From Myxacorys almedinensis A (GTDB lineage: Bacteria; Cyanobacteriota; Cyanobacteriia; Leptolyngbyales; Leptolyngbyaceae), in contig NZ_WVIE01000022.1 of NCBI RefSeq assembly GCF_010091945.1, positions 1 to 64,000 on the forward strand: a DNA stretch of 64,000 bases, read 5' to 3'. Under the pieces are notes generated by a model. That model was not told where the DNA came from. It worked only from the letters and a program-made list of their open reading frames with translations, and searched no databases. Below, piece by piece: positions 10,640 to 18,347 of the stretch (its first letter is position 1; every line of letters starts with the position of its first letter). The position numbers were made by a program, and so were the translations under genes.

Positions 10640-11995
10640 CTACGGAATAATGTGCAAAACGTTCAGACTAATCGTCACCATGGTTAGGAATAAAATAAAG
10701 CCAATCGTATCGAGCATGGTGGTCACAAGCGGGCCACTAATCAACGCTGGATCGATCTTGAGCCGGACAAAGCCAATCGGTAACAACGTTCCTAGGGTCA
10801 CGGCGACTAAACTATTGGTTGCCATCACCAAGCCTGCCATAACAGATACCCACCGCTCTTCGGGCGTAGTCCAGATCAAAGAAATGATCACCATTGCCAG
10901 ACCCAGGGCGAGCGCGGTTCCCAACCCAGCGATCAACTCTTTACGCAAAATTTTGAGCGTATCTTGCGGCGTCGCTTCGCCCACACTCAACGATCGAATC
11001 GTCACCGTTAATGACTGAATGCCCACCGTTCCCCCCGTATTAGAGAACAACGGCATCACCACAGCAAGCACCGGCACCGCCGCGATCGTAGTTTGAAAGG
11101 GCGCGATCGCACTCGATGCCCCAATATAGAGACCCATGATTGCCAACAGCCATGGCAACCGGCTTTTAATCTTCGACAAAGGAGACGAGAGGGATGATTC
11201 GCCCCCGTCTGCCACCCCTGCTAGCCGCTGGATGTCTTCTGTGGCTTCTTGTTCAAGAATGTCAACCACATCATCGACGGTAATAATTCCAACCAAGCGA
11301 TCTTCTCGATCAACGACGGGTAACGCCAGCAAGTCATAGCGCTTCATCAGTTGCGCGACTTCTTCTTGCAGCATTTCGGTGCGGGCTTTGATCACGCGAT
11401 CGCTAGCAATATCTTCAATTCTGGCATCTGGAATCGAGAATAATAACTGCCGCAGCGATACGACCTGCTTGAGTTTGCGGTTGTTATCGGTAACGTAGGC
11501 ATAGTAGACCGTTTCTTTATCGCGGTCAGCCAAACGCATTTTGCTGAGGGCTTCGCCCACCGTCAAGCCCTGCCGCAACCGAACGTATTCGGTCGTCATC
11601 ACCCGCCCTGCGGTGCCTTCGTCATAGCCTAGGATGGTTGCCGTAGCCTGACGTTCTTCGGGGCTAAGCTGCTGGACAAGCCGCTTTACAATCCCAGCGG
11701 GTAGTTCATCAAACAACTCGGCTCGGTCATCGGGGCGCATCGACTCGATAATGTGGCACATCTGGACATTGTGCAACGAGCCAACTAGTTCCTCACGCAC
11801 CTCATGGGGAAGGTATTCAAAAACGTCTGTCGCTTGAGTTTTGTTTAATAACCGGAATGCGATCGCACGCCGCTCTTCGGGCAACCCTCTGATATAGTCA
11901 CCCACATCGATCGCGGGCATTTCATTTAGCTCAGTTTTGAGCCGATTCAAATCGCCAATTTCAGACAGCGAAGTCCGAATTTCTTGGGTGAGCAT
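10640..11995 (-). CDS. mgtE: MgtE family magnesium transporter
   Basis: Magnesium-gated Mg2+ channel of the inner membrane. The 451-residue protein has an N-terminal MgtE_N superhelical domain (about 20-130, IRGLPEERRAIAFRLL), then two CBS domains (about 135-260, ending DREDRLVGIITVDDVVDILEQEATEDIQRLAG). A connecting helix and five membrane segments follow (WLLAIMGLYIGASSAI through IGFILFLTMVTISLNVL), with the pore-type segment SNTGGTVGIQSL. The ATG at 11995 is preceded by GGAG about 8 bases upstream. It is transcribed toward carB across a 240-bp spacer and is probably monocistronic. In studied members the CBS domains sense intracellular Mg2+. Confidence 0.95.
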   Translation of the reverse strand: MLTQEIRTSLSEIGDLNRLKTELNEMPAIDVGDYIRGLPEERRAIAFRLLNKTQATDVFEYLPHEVREELVGSLHNVQMCHIIESMRPDDRAELFDELPAGIVKRLVQQLSPEERQATATILGYDEGTAGRVMTTEYVRLRQGLTVGEALSKMRLADRDKETVYYAYVTDNNRKLKQVVSLRQLLFSIPDARIEDIASDRVIKARTEMLQEEVAQLMKRYDLLALPVVDREDRLVGIITVDDVVDILEQEATEDIQRLAGVADGGESSLSSPLSKIKSRLPWLLAIMGLYIGASSAIAPFQTTIAAVPVLAVVMPLFSNTGGTVGIQSLTVTIRSLSVGEATPQDTLKILRKELIAGLGTALALGLAMVIISLIWTTPEERWVSVMAGLVMATNSLVAVTLGTLLPIGFVRLKIDPALISGPLVTTMLDTIGFILFLTMVTISLNVLHIIP

Positions 11996-12342
11996 ATCAC
12001 AATCTCCTCAATCGTCCCCCGCGCTGGGAGATTGAGCCTGCCAGGCGAAAGGGTCTATCTAGTGTTGGCTAAATGGACGTCGTCCATGAACTTTATAAAA
12101 ATCAACATCAATATCTGTTGCAGATATCGCTACGACTATGCTAACCCTGATGCAGCAATTCCACAATGTAGTAAAGCGTACCCTAGAAAAAGTCCCTCTT
12201 TTGGTCAATGTTGCCCTCTAAACGGTCTGTCTTGGTCAGCATTACTTCTCTTTCCTACAGAAGATGACCAAAACAGGAAGGGTTCCAACCCGCAATCAAA
12301 GAAAGTTAGCATTGATGAGTTTTTTCTTCAATCATCACAAAA
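11996..12342. other. 347-bp spacer between divergent mgtE and the lipoprotein gene
   Basis: Expected to hold both promoters. I see no convincing ORF, RNA gene or long inverted repeat. The track ORF 11984-12397 is antisense to the mgtE start and has no recognisable composition. Confidence 0.4.
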
Positions 12343-13269
12343 ATGGCAAATCTATCTACTCAATTTTTTGCTCGACATTTTTTTGCTCGACATTTAGGAA
12401 ACCTTTGGCGTCGTAATCCTGCTCAATCCGCCGCATCCAAGCTTCGAGCGGTATACCTGCTGCTCCTACTGCCGATCTTACTTATGGGGTGTCAATCAAC
12501 ACCTGTCGAAGCCCCACAACCCTCGGTTTCTGCTGATTCTGCCTCTTCAAAAGCGGTCGCTCAGCCTGTGCAAACAAAGGTGCCACCGCCCCCCACCGCC
12601 TCTGCCGTTCCAGCCTCAAAAGCGGCGGTTCGGCGCACTCCAACTAAGGCTCCCCAACCTGCCACCTCTATCTCGCCAAAATCTGGCTCCCCAAAATCTG
12701 GTTCACCAAAATCTGGCTCCCAAAAATCTGGTTCGCCTAAACCGGTTACCCAACCTGCAAAAAACGCTGCTAAACAGCCGACATCGCCAAAACCGAGCGC
12801 TCAGCCTAGGCAAACCAAGGCTCCGCAACCTGCCACCTCTATCTCCCCAAAATCTGGCTCGCCAAAACCGGTTGCCCAACCTGCAAAAAACGCTGCTAAA
12901 CAGCCGACATCCCCTGACCAAAACACGATTCCCGTGACGCTGTACGAACTGGATAATCAGTGCAATAGGTTTGTCTCCAAGAAAATCAGAGTTTCTAAAG
13001 TAAAACCCCTGGAAAAAACGGTCGGGCAGGTGTTAGGAAATCTAAACAGCGATGATTTTAGCGTGTCGGGCTATCGAGTTAGCGTTGCAAAAGGGGTTGC
13101 CACCATTGATTTTAGAACACCGACCAATTCTAAACGGCAGTTAAGATCGCTTTCAAACTGTGAGCAGTTGGCGCTGTATGGTGGTTTGAGAAAAACGCTA
13201 ACGGGAAATAAAGTGTTGAAGATTAAGTCGGTGCAGTTTGCCGATCGCGGGCAAAAGCTCAAGCCATGA
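12343..13269 (+). CDS. repeat-rich lipoprotein with C-terminal GerMN-like domain
   Basis: The 308-residue product has a basic N-terminus, a hydrophobic segment LRAVYLLLLLPILLMGC ending in a lipobox Cys (about residue 50), then a Pro/Ser/Lys-rich linker of ~130 residues. The linker contains repeats PKSGS and a duplicated module (KAPQPATSISPKSGS ... QPAKNAAKQPTSP). The last ~110 residues (VTLYELDNQCNRFVSKKI ... IDFRT ... LYGGLRKTL) resemble the GerMN-type domain of cyanobacterial proteins often called spore germination-like. It is likely anchored in a membrane facing the periplasm. The start is uncertain because ~34 residues before the hydrophobic core is long for a signal peptide. The first residues contain a tandem duplication (FFARHFFARH, from a repeated TTTTTTGCTCGACAT), so the real start could be downstream. 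Function unknown. Confidence 0.75.
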   Translation: MANLSTQFFARHFFARHLGNLWRRNPAQSAASKLRAVYLLLLLPILLMGCQSTPVEAPQPSVSADSASSKAVAQPVQTKVPPPPTASAVPASKAAVRRTPTKAPQPATSISPKSGSPKSGSPKSGSQKSGSPKPVTQPAKNAAKQPTSPKPSAQPRQTKAPQPATSISPKSGSPKPVAQPAKNAAKQPTSPDQNTIPVTLYELDNQCNRFVSKKIRVSKVKPLEKTVGQVLGNLNSDDFSVSGYRVSVAKGVATIDFRTPTNSKRQLRSLSNCEQLALYGGLRKTLTGNKVLKIKSVQFADRGQKLKP

Positions 13270-13472
13270 AACAGCTTAGAAAAAGGACAAGTCTTGATTT
13301 TCTAGTGAAAGAATCTAGCAAAAATCTGCGATTTGCTAAGATATCCGCAAGCTAGGTTTACATTAAGTTAGAAACAGAAAGCTAGAAACATCAGTAAGTT
13401 AGAGACATCAGGTAAAAACAGAGACCTATCCTACCGATGGGAAATCCCCCTACCCCTTTATTGAGGAACACG

Positions 13473-13598
13473 ATGATGGATGTCAAACTTGTTTTAGTCG
13501 TCTTGACGGCAGTATTTACGATCGCATGTCTATTTTTCGGTACACGCAACGGGTTTTACGATACAGACAATTATCATGGCAATGGGTCGGCTCACTAA
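13473..13598 (+). CDS. ndhP: single-membrane-span small protein, NdhP-like
   Basis: Too short for the ORF track. ATG ATG GAT opens 41 codons ending at TAA 13596-13598. GAGGA lies at 13463-13467, which fits the second ATG (13476) best (8-base spacing). The product has one membrane helix (VKLVLVVLTAVFTIACLFFG) followed by a short polar tail ending NYHGNGSAH. Length, topology and tail resemble my recollection of NdhP, a small subunit of the photosynthetic NDH-1 complex in the thylakoid; I could not align it. It is flanked by ~200-bp spacers on both sides, so it is probably monocistronic. Coding is likely; the name is moderately supported. Confidence 0.6.
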   Translation: MMDVKLVLVVLTAVFTIACLFFGTRNGFYDTDNYHGNGSAH

Positions 13599-13791
13599 AA
13601 GGTTCGCTTCAGGCTTCTGTTGCCTAACTGTGACGCTTATATTCACTCGTAGCCCCGCCATTTTAAGAAATGTCCTGGGTTATCCCGTTTTGGGGCTTCA
13701 ACCCTGGTTGAGGCAGCACGGCATTTCAGAGAACCCGCGCTTTATTCTAAACTAGGGATCATCAGACCCCAATCAGACGGCGGGTGACTAC

Positions 13792-15468
13792 GTGGCTCAA
13801 CTGGAATTTTTTCCCTTTGGTGTAGGTCATGCAGACGAGGGGGTATCGTTCCTCATCCGGATGGGACCTTACCAGATTTTGCTTGACTGTGGCTTGCGGG
13901 ATATGGCGCTACTGCCATCAGATTTGCCCCCAGCAGACCTGGTGTTGTGTAGCCATGCCCACGCCGATCATGCAAGGGGGCTGCTCTCCCTTCATCGAGC
14001 GTTTCCCCAATTGCCGATTTATGCCACCGAGGTTACGACTCAACTGCTGGCCCTCAATTGGACAACAGAGCGATCGCAAGTTCCGTTGTTTGCTCAGGCG
14101 TTGCCGTGGCGATCGCCCGTAGAGTTTCAAGATGGGCTAACGGCAGAACTGTTTCCGGCAGGGCACTTGCCAGGAGCCGCCGTAATTTTGCTCACCTACA
14201 CGCCACGAGGATCACAGGCTCGCCCGTACACCGTGCTCTATACCGGAGATTTCTTTTTATCCAATTCCCGGTTGGTGGAAGGGCTACGGCTCGAAGAGTT
14301 GCGCGGGCTAGAGCCAGATGTGCTGATTGTGGAAGGCAGCTATGGCACGGCGAGATATCCTCACCGTCGGCAGCAAGAAAATCAGGTGGCAGAACGCATT
14401 AGTCAGGCGCTGAGCGCTGAGCGCAATTCTGAAGGACAGGTCGGGCATCAATCGGTGCTGCTGCCGTTGCCAACTTTGGGGTTGGGGCAAGAGTTGTTGA
14501 TGCTGCTGCGGAGCCATCATCTGTTTACCGGACGAGACGTTGATATTTGGGTTGATGGCACGATCGCAGCAGGATGTGATGCCTATTTAGAGTTGTTGCC
14601 GCATTTTCCGGCTTCGGTTCAAAATTTTGCGCGGCATCAGTCCTTGTTTTGGGATGAGCGGGTGCGCCCACGGGTGCGGCGACTGCCATCTGACCAGCGT
14701 GAAACCGTGGGCAACACTCCTTGCATTGTGCTTACGGATCTAACTTCAGATTGGAATGCTTTCTTTCAGCCAGACACGCCTTGGTTGGTGCTGTTGCCAC
14801 AACACCTAGCAGACCCATTTTTGCTACCCAATTCTGACCAATTGACGATGGAAACCTACCTTTTGGCGCAGCATTGTGATGGTCCAAGCACGACGCAGTT
14901 GATTCATAATTTGCGTCCGCAGCACGTTATTTTTGTGCATGGCAATCCCAACTATCTGGCAGATTTGACGGGGCTAGAGGAGCTACACAATCGCTATCAT
15001 CTCCATTCTCCCTCGGCGGGAAGCCTAGTCGAGTTGCCCATTGGGGAAACGTTCTTGCAGCCTGCGCCGCCGGAGACGACCTATGAAGGAGAACTCGCAG
15101 AGTTGGGAACGGTCGTGACGTTTACCCTGCCTGATGCCATTACGGCTGACTCGCGCTGGCGAGGCTTGGCAGATACAGGGCTGATAGAAGCGCGGTGGCA
15201 AGGGCAGGATTTAGTGTTGCGAGGGCTAACCCAGCGAGAACTGCTAAATCAGATCAGCGATCGCATCTCTCTTTCAACAGACGGCACCCTCAAAGACTCG
15301 TGTGCTACCTGTCGTCATTGTCGAGGGCAGCGCTGTTGGAACCCAGGGTCGCCCTTGTTCAACTTTAAGGTGCCCCCTGAAGGATACTGTCCTGCTTACG
15401 AGCCAACCCCGCCCGATGAGAAACCTGTTCTCGATCACCCATTTCCAGATCAGATAGAGGAAAATTAG
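13792..15468 (+). CDS. MBL-fold / beta-CASP-like metallo-hydrolase with C-terminal Cys-rich tail
   Basis: The 558-residue protein has the metallo-beta-lactamase zinc motif SHAHADH (about residues 54-60), further MBL motifs (TGDFF, EGSYG) and a beta-CASP-like middle region, then FVHGNP near 380. This fold is typical of RNA-processing nucleases such as RNase J and CPSF-73 relatives. Beyond the catalytic part are ~150 residues ending in a cysteine cluster CATCRHCRGQRCW...YC, which could bind a metal. The start is GTG with no strong ribosome-binding site; the first residues already match the MBL strand, so it is plausible. It precedes the GT39 gene by 9 bp, suggesting co-transcription. Nuclease function is inferred from fold only. 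Confidence 0.8.
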   Translation: MAQLEFFPFGVGHADEGVSFLIRMGPYQILLDCGLRDMALLPSDLPPADLVLCSHAHADHARGLLSLHRAFPQLPIYATEVTTQLLALNWTTERSQVPLFAQALPWRSPVEFQDGLTAELFPAGHLPGAAVILLTYTPRGSQARPYTVLYTGDFFLSNSRLVEGLRLEELRGLEPDVLIVEGSYGTARYPHRRQQENQVAERISQALSAERNSEGQVGHQSVLLPLPTLGLGQELLMLLRSHHLFTGRDVDIWVDGTIAAGCDAYLELLPHFPASVQNFARHQSLFWDERVRPRVRRLPSDQRETVGNTPCIVLTDLTSDWNAFFQPDTPWLVLLPQHLADPFLLPNSDQLTMETYLLAQHCDGPSTTQLIHNLRPQHVIFVHGNPNYLADLTGLEELHNRYHLHSPSAGSLVELPIGETFLQPAPPETTYEGELAELGTVVTFTLPDAITADSRWRGLADTGLIEARWQGQDLVLRGLTQRELLNQISDRISLSTDGTLKDSCATCRHCRGQRCWNPGSPLFNFKVPPEGYCPAYEPTPPDEKPVLDHPFPDQIEEN

Positions 15469-15477
15469 CGCTGAGCA

Positions 15478-17043
15478 ATGGAAGCGTTGATTGAGTCGGC
15501 TGATCTTAAAAGAGCAAGGGTTCCGCTAAAGTGGTATTCTTTCAATCCAAAACCTGTTGTTCCTGAACCTCTAGATCTTGTGCGTCCTTCAATTTCTCCT
15601 CTTTGGTTTGTTGGTCTAATCGCCTTTATTGCACTGCGATTGGTCTTTTGGCTGAAAGCGTTTCCGAACTCAGACGAGGCCTATTACTGGCTTTGGGGGC
15701 AACATCTCCAATGGTCTTATTACGATCATCCACCCTTGCAAGCGTGGGTGCAGGGAGCCTTTGCAGCATGGCTTGGACGATCAGAATTTGTGTTGAGACT
15801 TCCTAATTTATTCACTAATATTATTTTCTTTTATACCTATTACTGCATTGCAGCCTATCTCTATCCCAAACAAACCCCGAAACGGTTTTGGTTGAGTGTT
15901 TTGCTGGTTTTGGCGTCACCATTGTATTTTGTGTTTCTGGGATTAGCTTGGCATGATCATTTACTGATTACGTTCTCGTTGGTGTCTGCATATCAATTTA
16001 CTCGATTTGCGGATGGCGTCATTGCAAATGGTCGAGGAGAAACGGGGCACTTGTATTTTGCCGCAGGTGCGATCGCGCTTGCCGGTTTATCCAAATACAA
16101 CGCGATCTTCGTCGTTTTTGGGTTTTTTGCCACAATTGTTGTTGTGCCAGGGTTGCGGCGTTTGTTGGTAGATCGGCGTCTCTATATTGCAGCTATTATT
16201 GCAATGAGTGCTCTCATTCCGATTGTAGTATGGAATTACTCTAATGATTTTCAGTCGTTGCAATATTATGTTAATCGCAGCGTGAATCCAGTAGCAGGTG
16301 GCATTAAGATTGGCGCGTGTCTTGGGTTTCTCGGAGCATCCTATTTTCTTGTTTCTCCCTTTTATTGGAATGGATTTTTTCGAGTTTTACGAAATAGAAC
16401 CCGGCTGAAAGAAATAACCTCTGTCTATCCGATCGTTGCTTTTTGGATCTTTCTCATTTCTTCTGTGATTCTCACGATCGTTTCATTGATTTCCGCAGCG
16501 TTATATTATTGGAACATCACAGCATATATTTTACTGTTTCCTTTGCTGCCATTCGTCTTTTCCAAGCGCCCGCCACTATCTGCGCTGCTCTACGGCTTGC
16601 TGATTTCATCTCTTGTGGTGATTCACTACACAGTGCTTCCCCTGTCTGCCTTTTTAGACCAATCGGTTGATCCCGATTCGCGCATGTTATTTGGATGGCG
16701 CGAGGTTGCTAGTGAAGTCACAAAGCAGGCAAAAAACCTGGGAGAGCCGCCCTTATTGATCACGACAGATTATCGCTCGGCATCAGCTTTGGCTTACGAG
16801 TTAAACAACAAAGATGTGATTGCTGTGAGCGATCGCATCGACCAATTTGATTTTTGGCACCCTGATCGCGAGAAACTACAGGGAAAAAATGCGGTCATTG
16901 TTTGGGATGATTGGCATCCGGCAACTGGGAAACTCTTGCCAAAATTTGATCGGGTATCTGAACCAATCACTGTTCCTGTCACACGATTCGGAATTTTGCT
17001 CAAAAACTACTATATACAAAAAGGATATTGGTATAAGCCGTGA
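15478..17043 (+). CDS. GT39-family membrane glycosyltransferase (ArnT/PMT-like)
   Basis: A 521-residue integral membrane protein with about ten or more hydrophobic segments. The first periplasmic loop has the acidic catalytic-type motif FPNSDEAYYW (D66/E67) followed by WSYYDHPPLQAW, the signature of GT39/ArnT-like transferases. These move a sugar from a polyprenyl-phosphate carrier to lipid or protein on the outer face of the inner membrane. The acceptor cannot be told from sequence. It is sandwiched between the MBL gene (9-bp gap) and folB (stop overlaps the folB start), so translational coupling is likely. Confidence 0.88.
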   Translation: MEALIESADLKRARVPLKWYSFNPKPVVPEPLDLVRPSISPLWFVGLIAFIALRLVFWLKAFPNSDEAYYWLWGQHLQWSYYDHPPLQAWVQGAFAAWLGRSEFVLRLPNLFTNIIFFYTYYCIAAYLYPKQTPKRFWLSVLLVLASPLYFVFLGLAWHDHLLITFSLVSAYQFTRFADGVIANGRGETGHLYFAAGAIALAGLSKYNAIFVVFGFFATIVVVPGLRRLLVDRRLYIAAIIAMSALIPIVVWNYSNDFQSLQYYVNRSVNPVAGGIKIGACLGFLGASYFLVSPFYWNGFFRVLRNRTRLKEITSVYPIVAFWIFLISSVILTIVSLISAALYYWNITAYILLFPLLPFVFSKRPPLSALLYGLLISSLVVIHYTVLPLSAFLDQSVDPDSRMLFGWREVASEVTKQAKNLGEPPLLITTDYRSASALAYELNNKDVIAVSDRIDQFDFWHPDREKLQGKNAVIVWDDWHPATGKLLPKFDRVSEPITVPVTRFGILLKNYYIQKGYWYKP

Positions 17044-17426
17044 TGGATTGCATTCAGTTGACAAATATTCGAGGCTATGGATACACAGGCGCACTGCCAG
17101 AAGAACAAGTGCTTGGGCAATGGTTTGAAGTCGATCTGATCGTGTGGGTTGCATTAGAAAAAGCAGGACAGAGCGATCGCTTGGAAGACACGCTCGACTA
17201 CCGCGAGATTATTGCCCAGGTGCAGCAGTTGGTTGAAACCTCGCGATTTGCCCTGCTAGAAAGATTGGCAAGCGCGATCGCAGAGTCTGTATTAGCGTTT
17301 GAACGGATCACCCAAGTGCAAGTTAAACTCACTAAACCTGCCGCCCCGATCCCTAACTTTGGTGGCAAAATCACGATTGATATTACTCGCCAACGCACGT
17401 CAAATCAGGCTAGCCGCGCCCAGTAA
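17040..17426 (+). CDS. folB: dihydroneopterin aldolase
   Basis: Cleaves dihydroneopterin to 6-hydroxymethyl-dihydropterin and glycolaldehyde in folate synthesis. The ~127-residue length is standard. Motifs include IRGYGYTGALPEEQVLGQWFEVDL, DRLEDTLDYREI and the C-terminal KLTKPAAPIPNFGG. The track starts at GTG 17040; the ATG at 17043 is as likely, and both overlap the GT39 stop. A GCCCCG/CGGGGC hairpin begins 4 bp after the stop. Confidence 0.93.
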   Translation: MMDCIQLTNIRGYGYTGALPEEQVLGQWFEVDLIVWVALEKAGQSDRLEDTLDYREIIAQVQQLVETSRFALLERLASAIAESVLAFERITQVQVKLTKPAAPIPNFGGKITIDITRQRTSNQASRAQ

Positions 17427-17453
17427 AAAGCCCCGCCAATCGCTGAACGGGGC
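17425..17453 (-). terminator. hairpin terminator between convergent folB and nfi
   Basis: GCCCCG (17430-17435) and CGGGGC (17448-17453) form a 6-bp GC stem with a 12-nt loop. On the minus strand the right arm is followed by TTTTT (AAAAA at 17425-17429 on +), the pattern of an intrinsic terminator for nfi transcripts. It may also stop folB transcription, although no T run follows on the + strand. Confidence 0.5.
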
Positions 17454-17477
17454 ACTAGACGCAGTTAGGAGGTGTCT

Positions 17478-17543
17478 ATGGGTTTAATTTATCCAAGAAA
17501 ACCAAAAGGTAGAGCGGACTTAAGCATTTCTTTATTCGGCTGA
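17478..17543 (+). CDS. possible 21-residue peptide ORF
   Basis: ATG GGT TTA ATT TAT ... GGC TGA encodes a basic 21-residue peptide (MGLIYPRKPKGRADLS...). A near-perfect Shine-Dalgarno AGGAGG sits 6 bases before the ATG (17467-17472), stronger than most start sites in this window. It follows the folB hairpin and is convergent with nfi. No family is known to me. It may be a chance ORF or a real micropeptide. Confidence 0.25.
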   Translation: MGLIYPRKPKGRADLSISLFG

Positions 17544-17603
17544 TAAGAATTTAAGTTCCTTCATACGACCCGTTCTCTGCCTACAGTAGGCTCTAATCAG
17601 CCT

Positions 17604-18263
17604 TTACCCTGACGCCAATTTATGAGCATGGCGCGTTGTTTCCGGTAAACGATATTTTGTCGTGCAACCCATAACGTACGCAACGGCAGTTTCTAAACTG
17701 ATGCGATGCCCCGACGAAATGTAGAGCGGTTTGGTTTGAGGACGAGTTCGCAGCACTGCCCCGATCGTATCTCCTTTGTGCTGCAAAGAAACCCATGCTC
17801 CGCGCTGATCGGGAACCTCACCGTGCTTGCCCACCAGTAGCGATTTTGCCACCCCGATCGCAGGCATATTGGTCAACAATCCCACATGGCAGGCAATCCC
17901 AAAACGGCGCGGATGGGCTAACCCTTGCCCATCACAAAGCAATAGATCCGGCGTTGTTTTAACGGTTTCAAGGGCATCTAGCACCGCAGGCACTTCCCGA
18001 AACGAGAGAAAGCCTGGAATGTAGGGAAACGTAGTCGGGCGACGCGCGATCGCATGATCACAAAGCTGCAAGGTTGGATAGGTTAACACCGCCACGGCTG
18101 CCCGCGTAATGGTTCCCTCCTCTTCAAACCCCACATCGATCCCCGCTACATAATTGACAACCCCAAAGCGATCCTGCGTCACTATTTCTTGACGCAACTC
18201 TTGCTGAATGGCAATGGCGGCATCGGTGGTTAACGCCCATTCATGGCGGTGCTGAATTTGCAT
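17604..18263 (-). CDS. nfi: endonuclease V
   Basis: Cleaves the second phosphodiester bond 3' to deoxyinosine in DNA (and inosine RNA in some members), in repair of deaminated adenine. The 219-residue product has the family motifs AGIDVGF (metal-binding Asp), YIPGFLSFREVP, LLCDGQGLAHPRRFGIACHVG and AIGVAKSLL. It starts 84 bp from the divergent kinase gene and ends toward the hairpin at 17425-17453. Confidence 0.95.
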   Translation of the reverse strand: MQIQHRHEWALTTDAAIAIQQELRQEIVTQDRFGVVNYVAGIDVGFEEEGTITRAAVAVLTYPTLQLCDHAIARRPTTFPYIPGFLSFREVPAVLDALETVKTTPDLLLCDGQGLAHPRRFGIACHVGLLTNMPAIGVAKSLLVGKHGEVPDQRGAWVSLQHKGDTIGAVLRTRPQTKPLYISSGHRISLETAVAYVMGCTTKYRLPETTRHAHKLASG

Positions 18264-18347
18264 AGGTGCTTGCGTTGATTGTGACTATCACTTTACTTGG
18301 TGGTGCGGTTCCCCTGAATCGACCTAAAATGCCATATATCACTGTAG

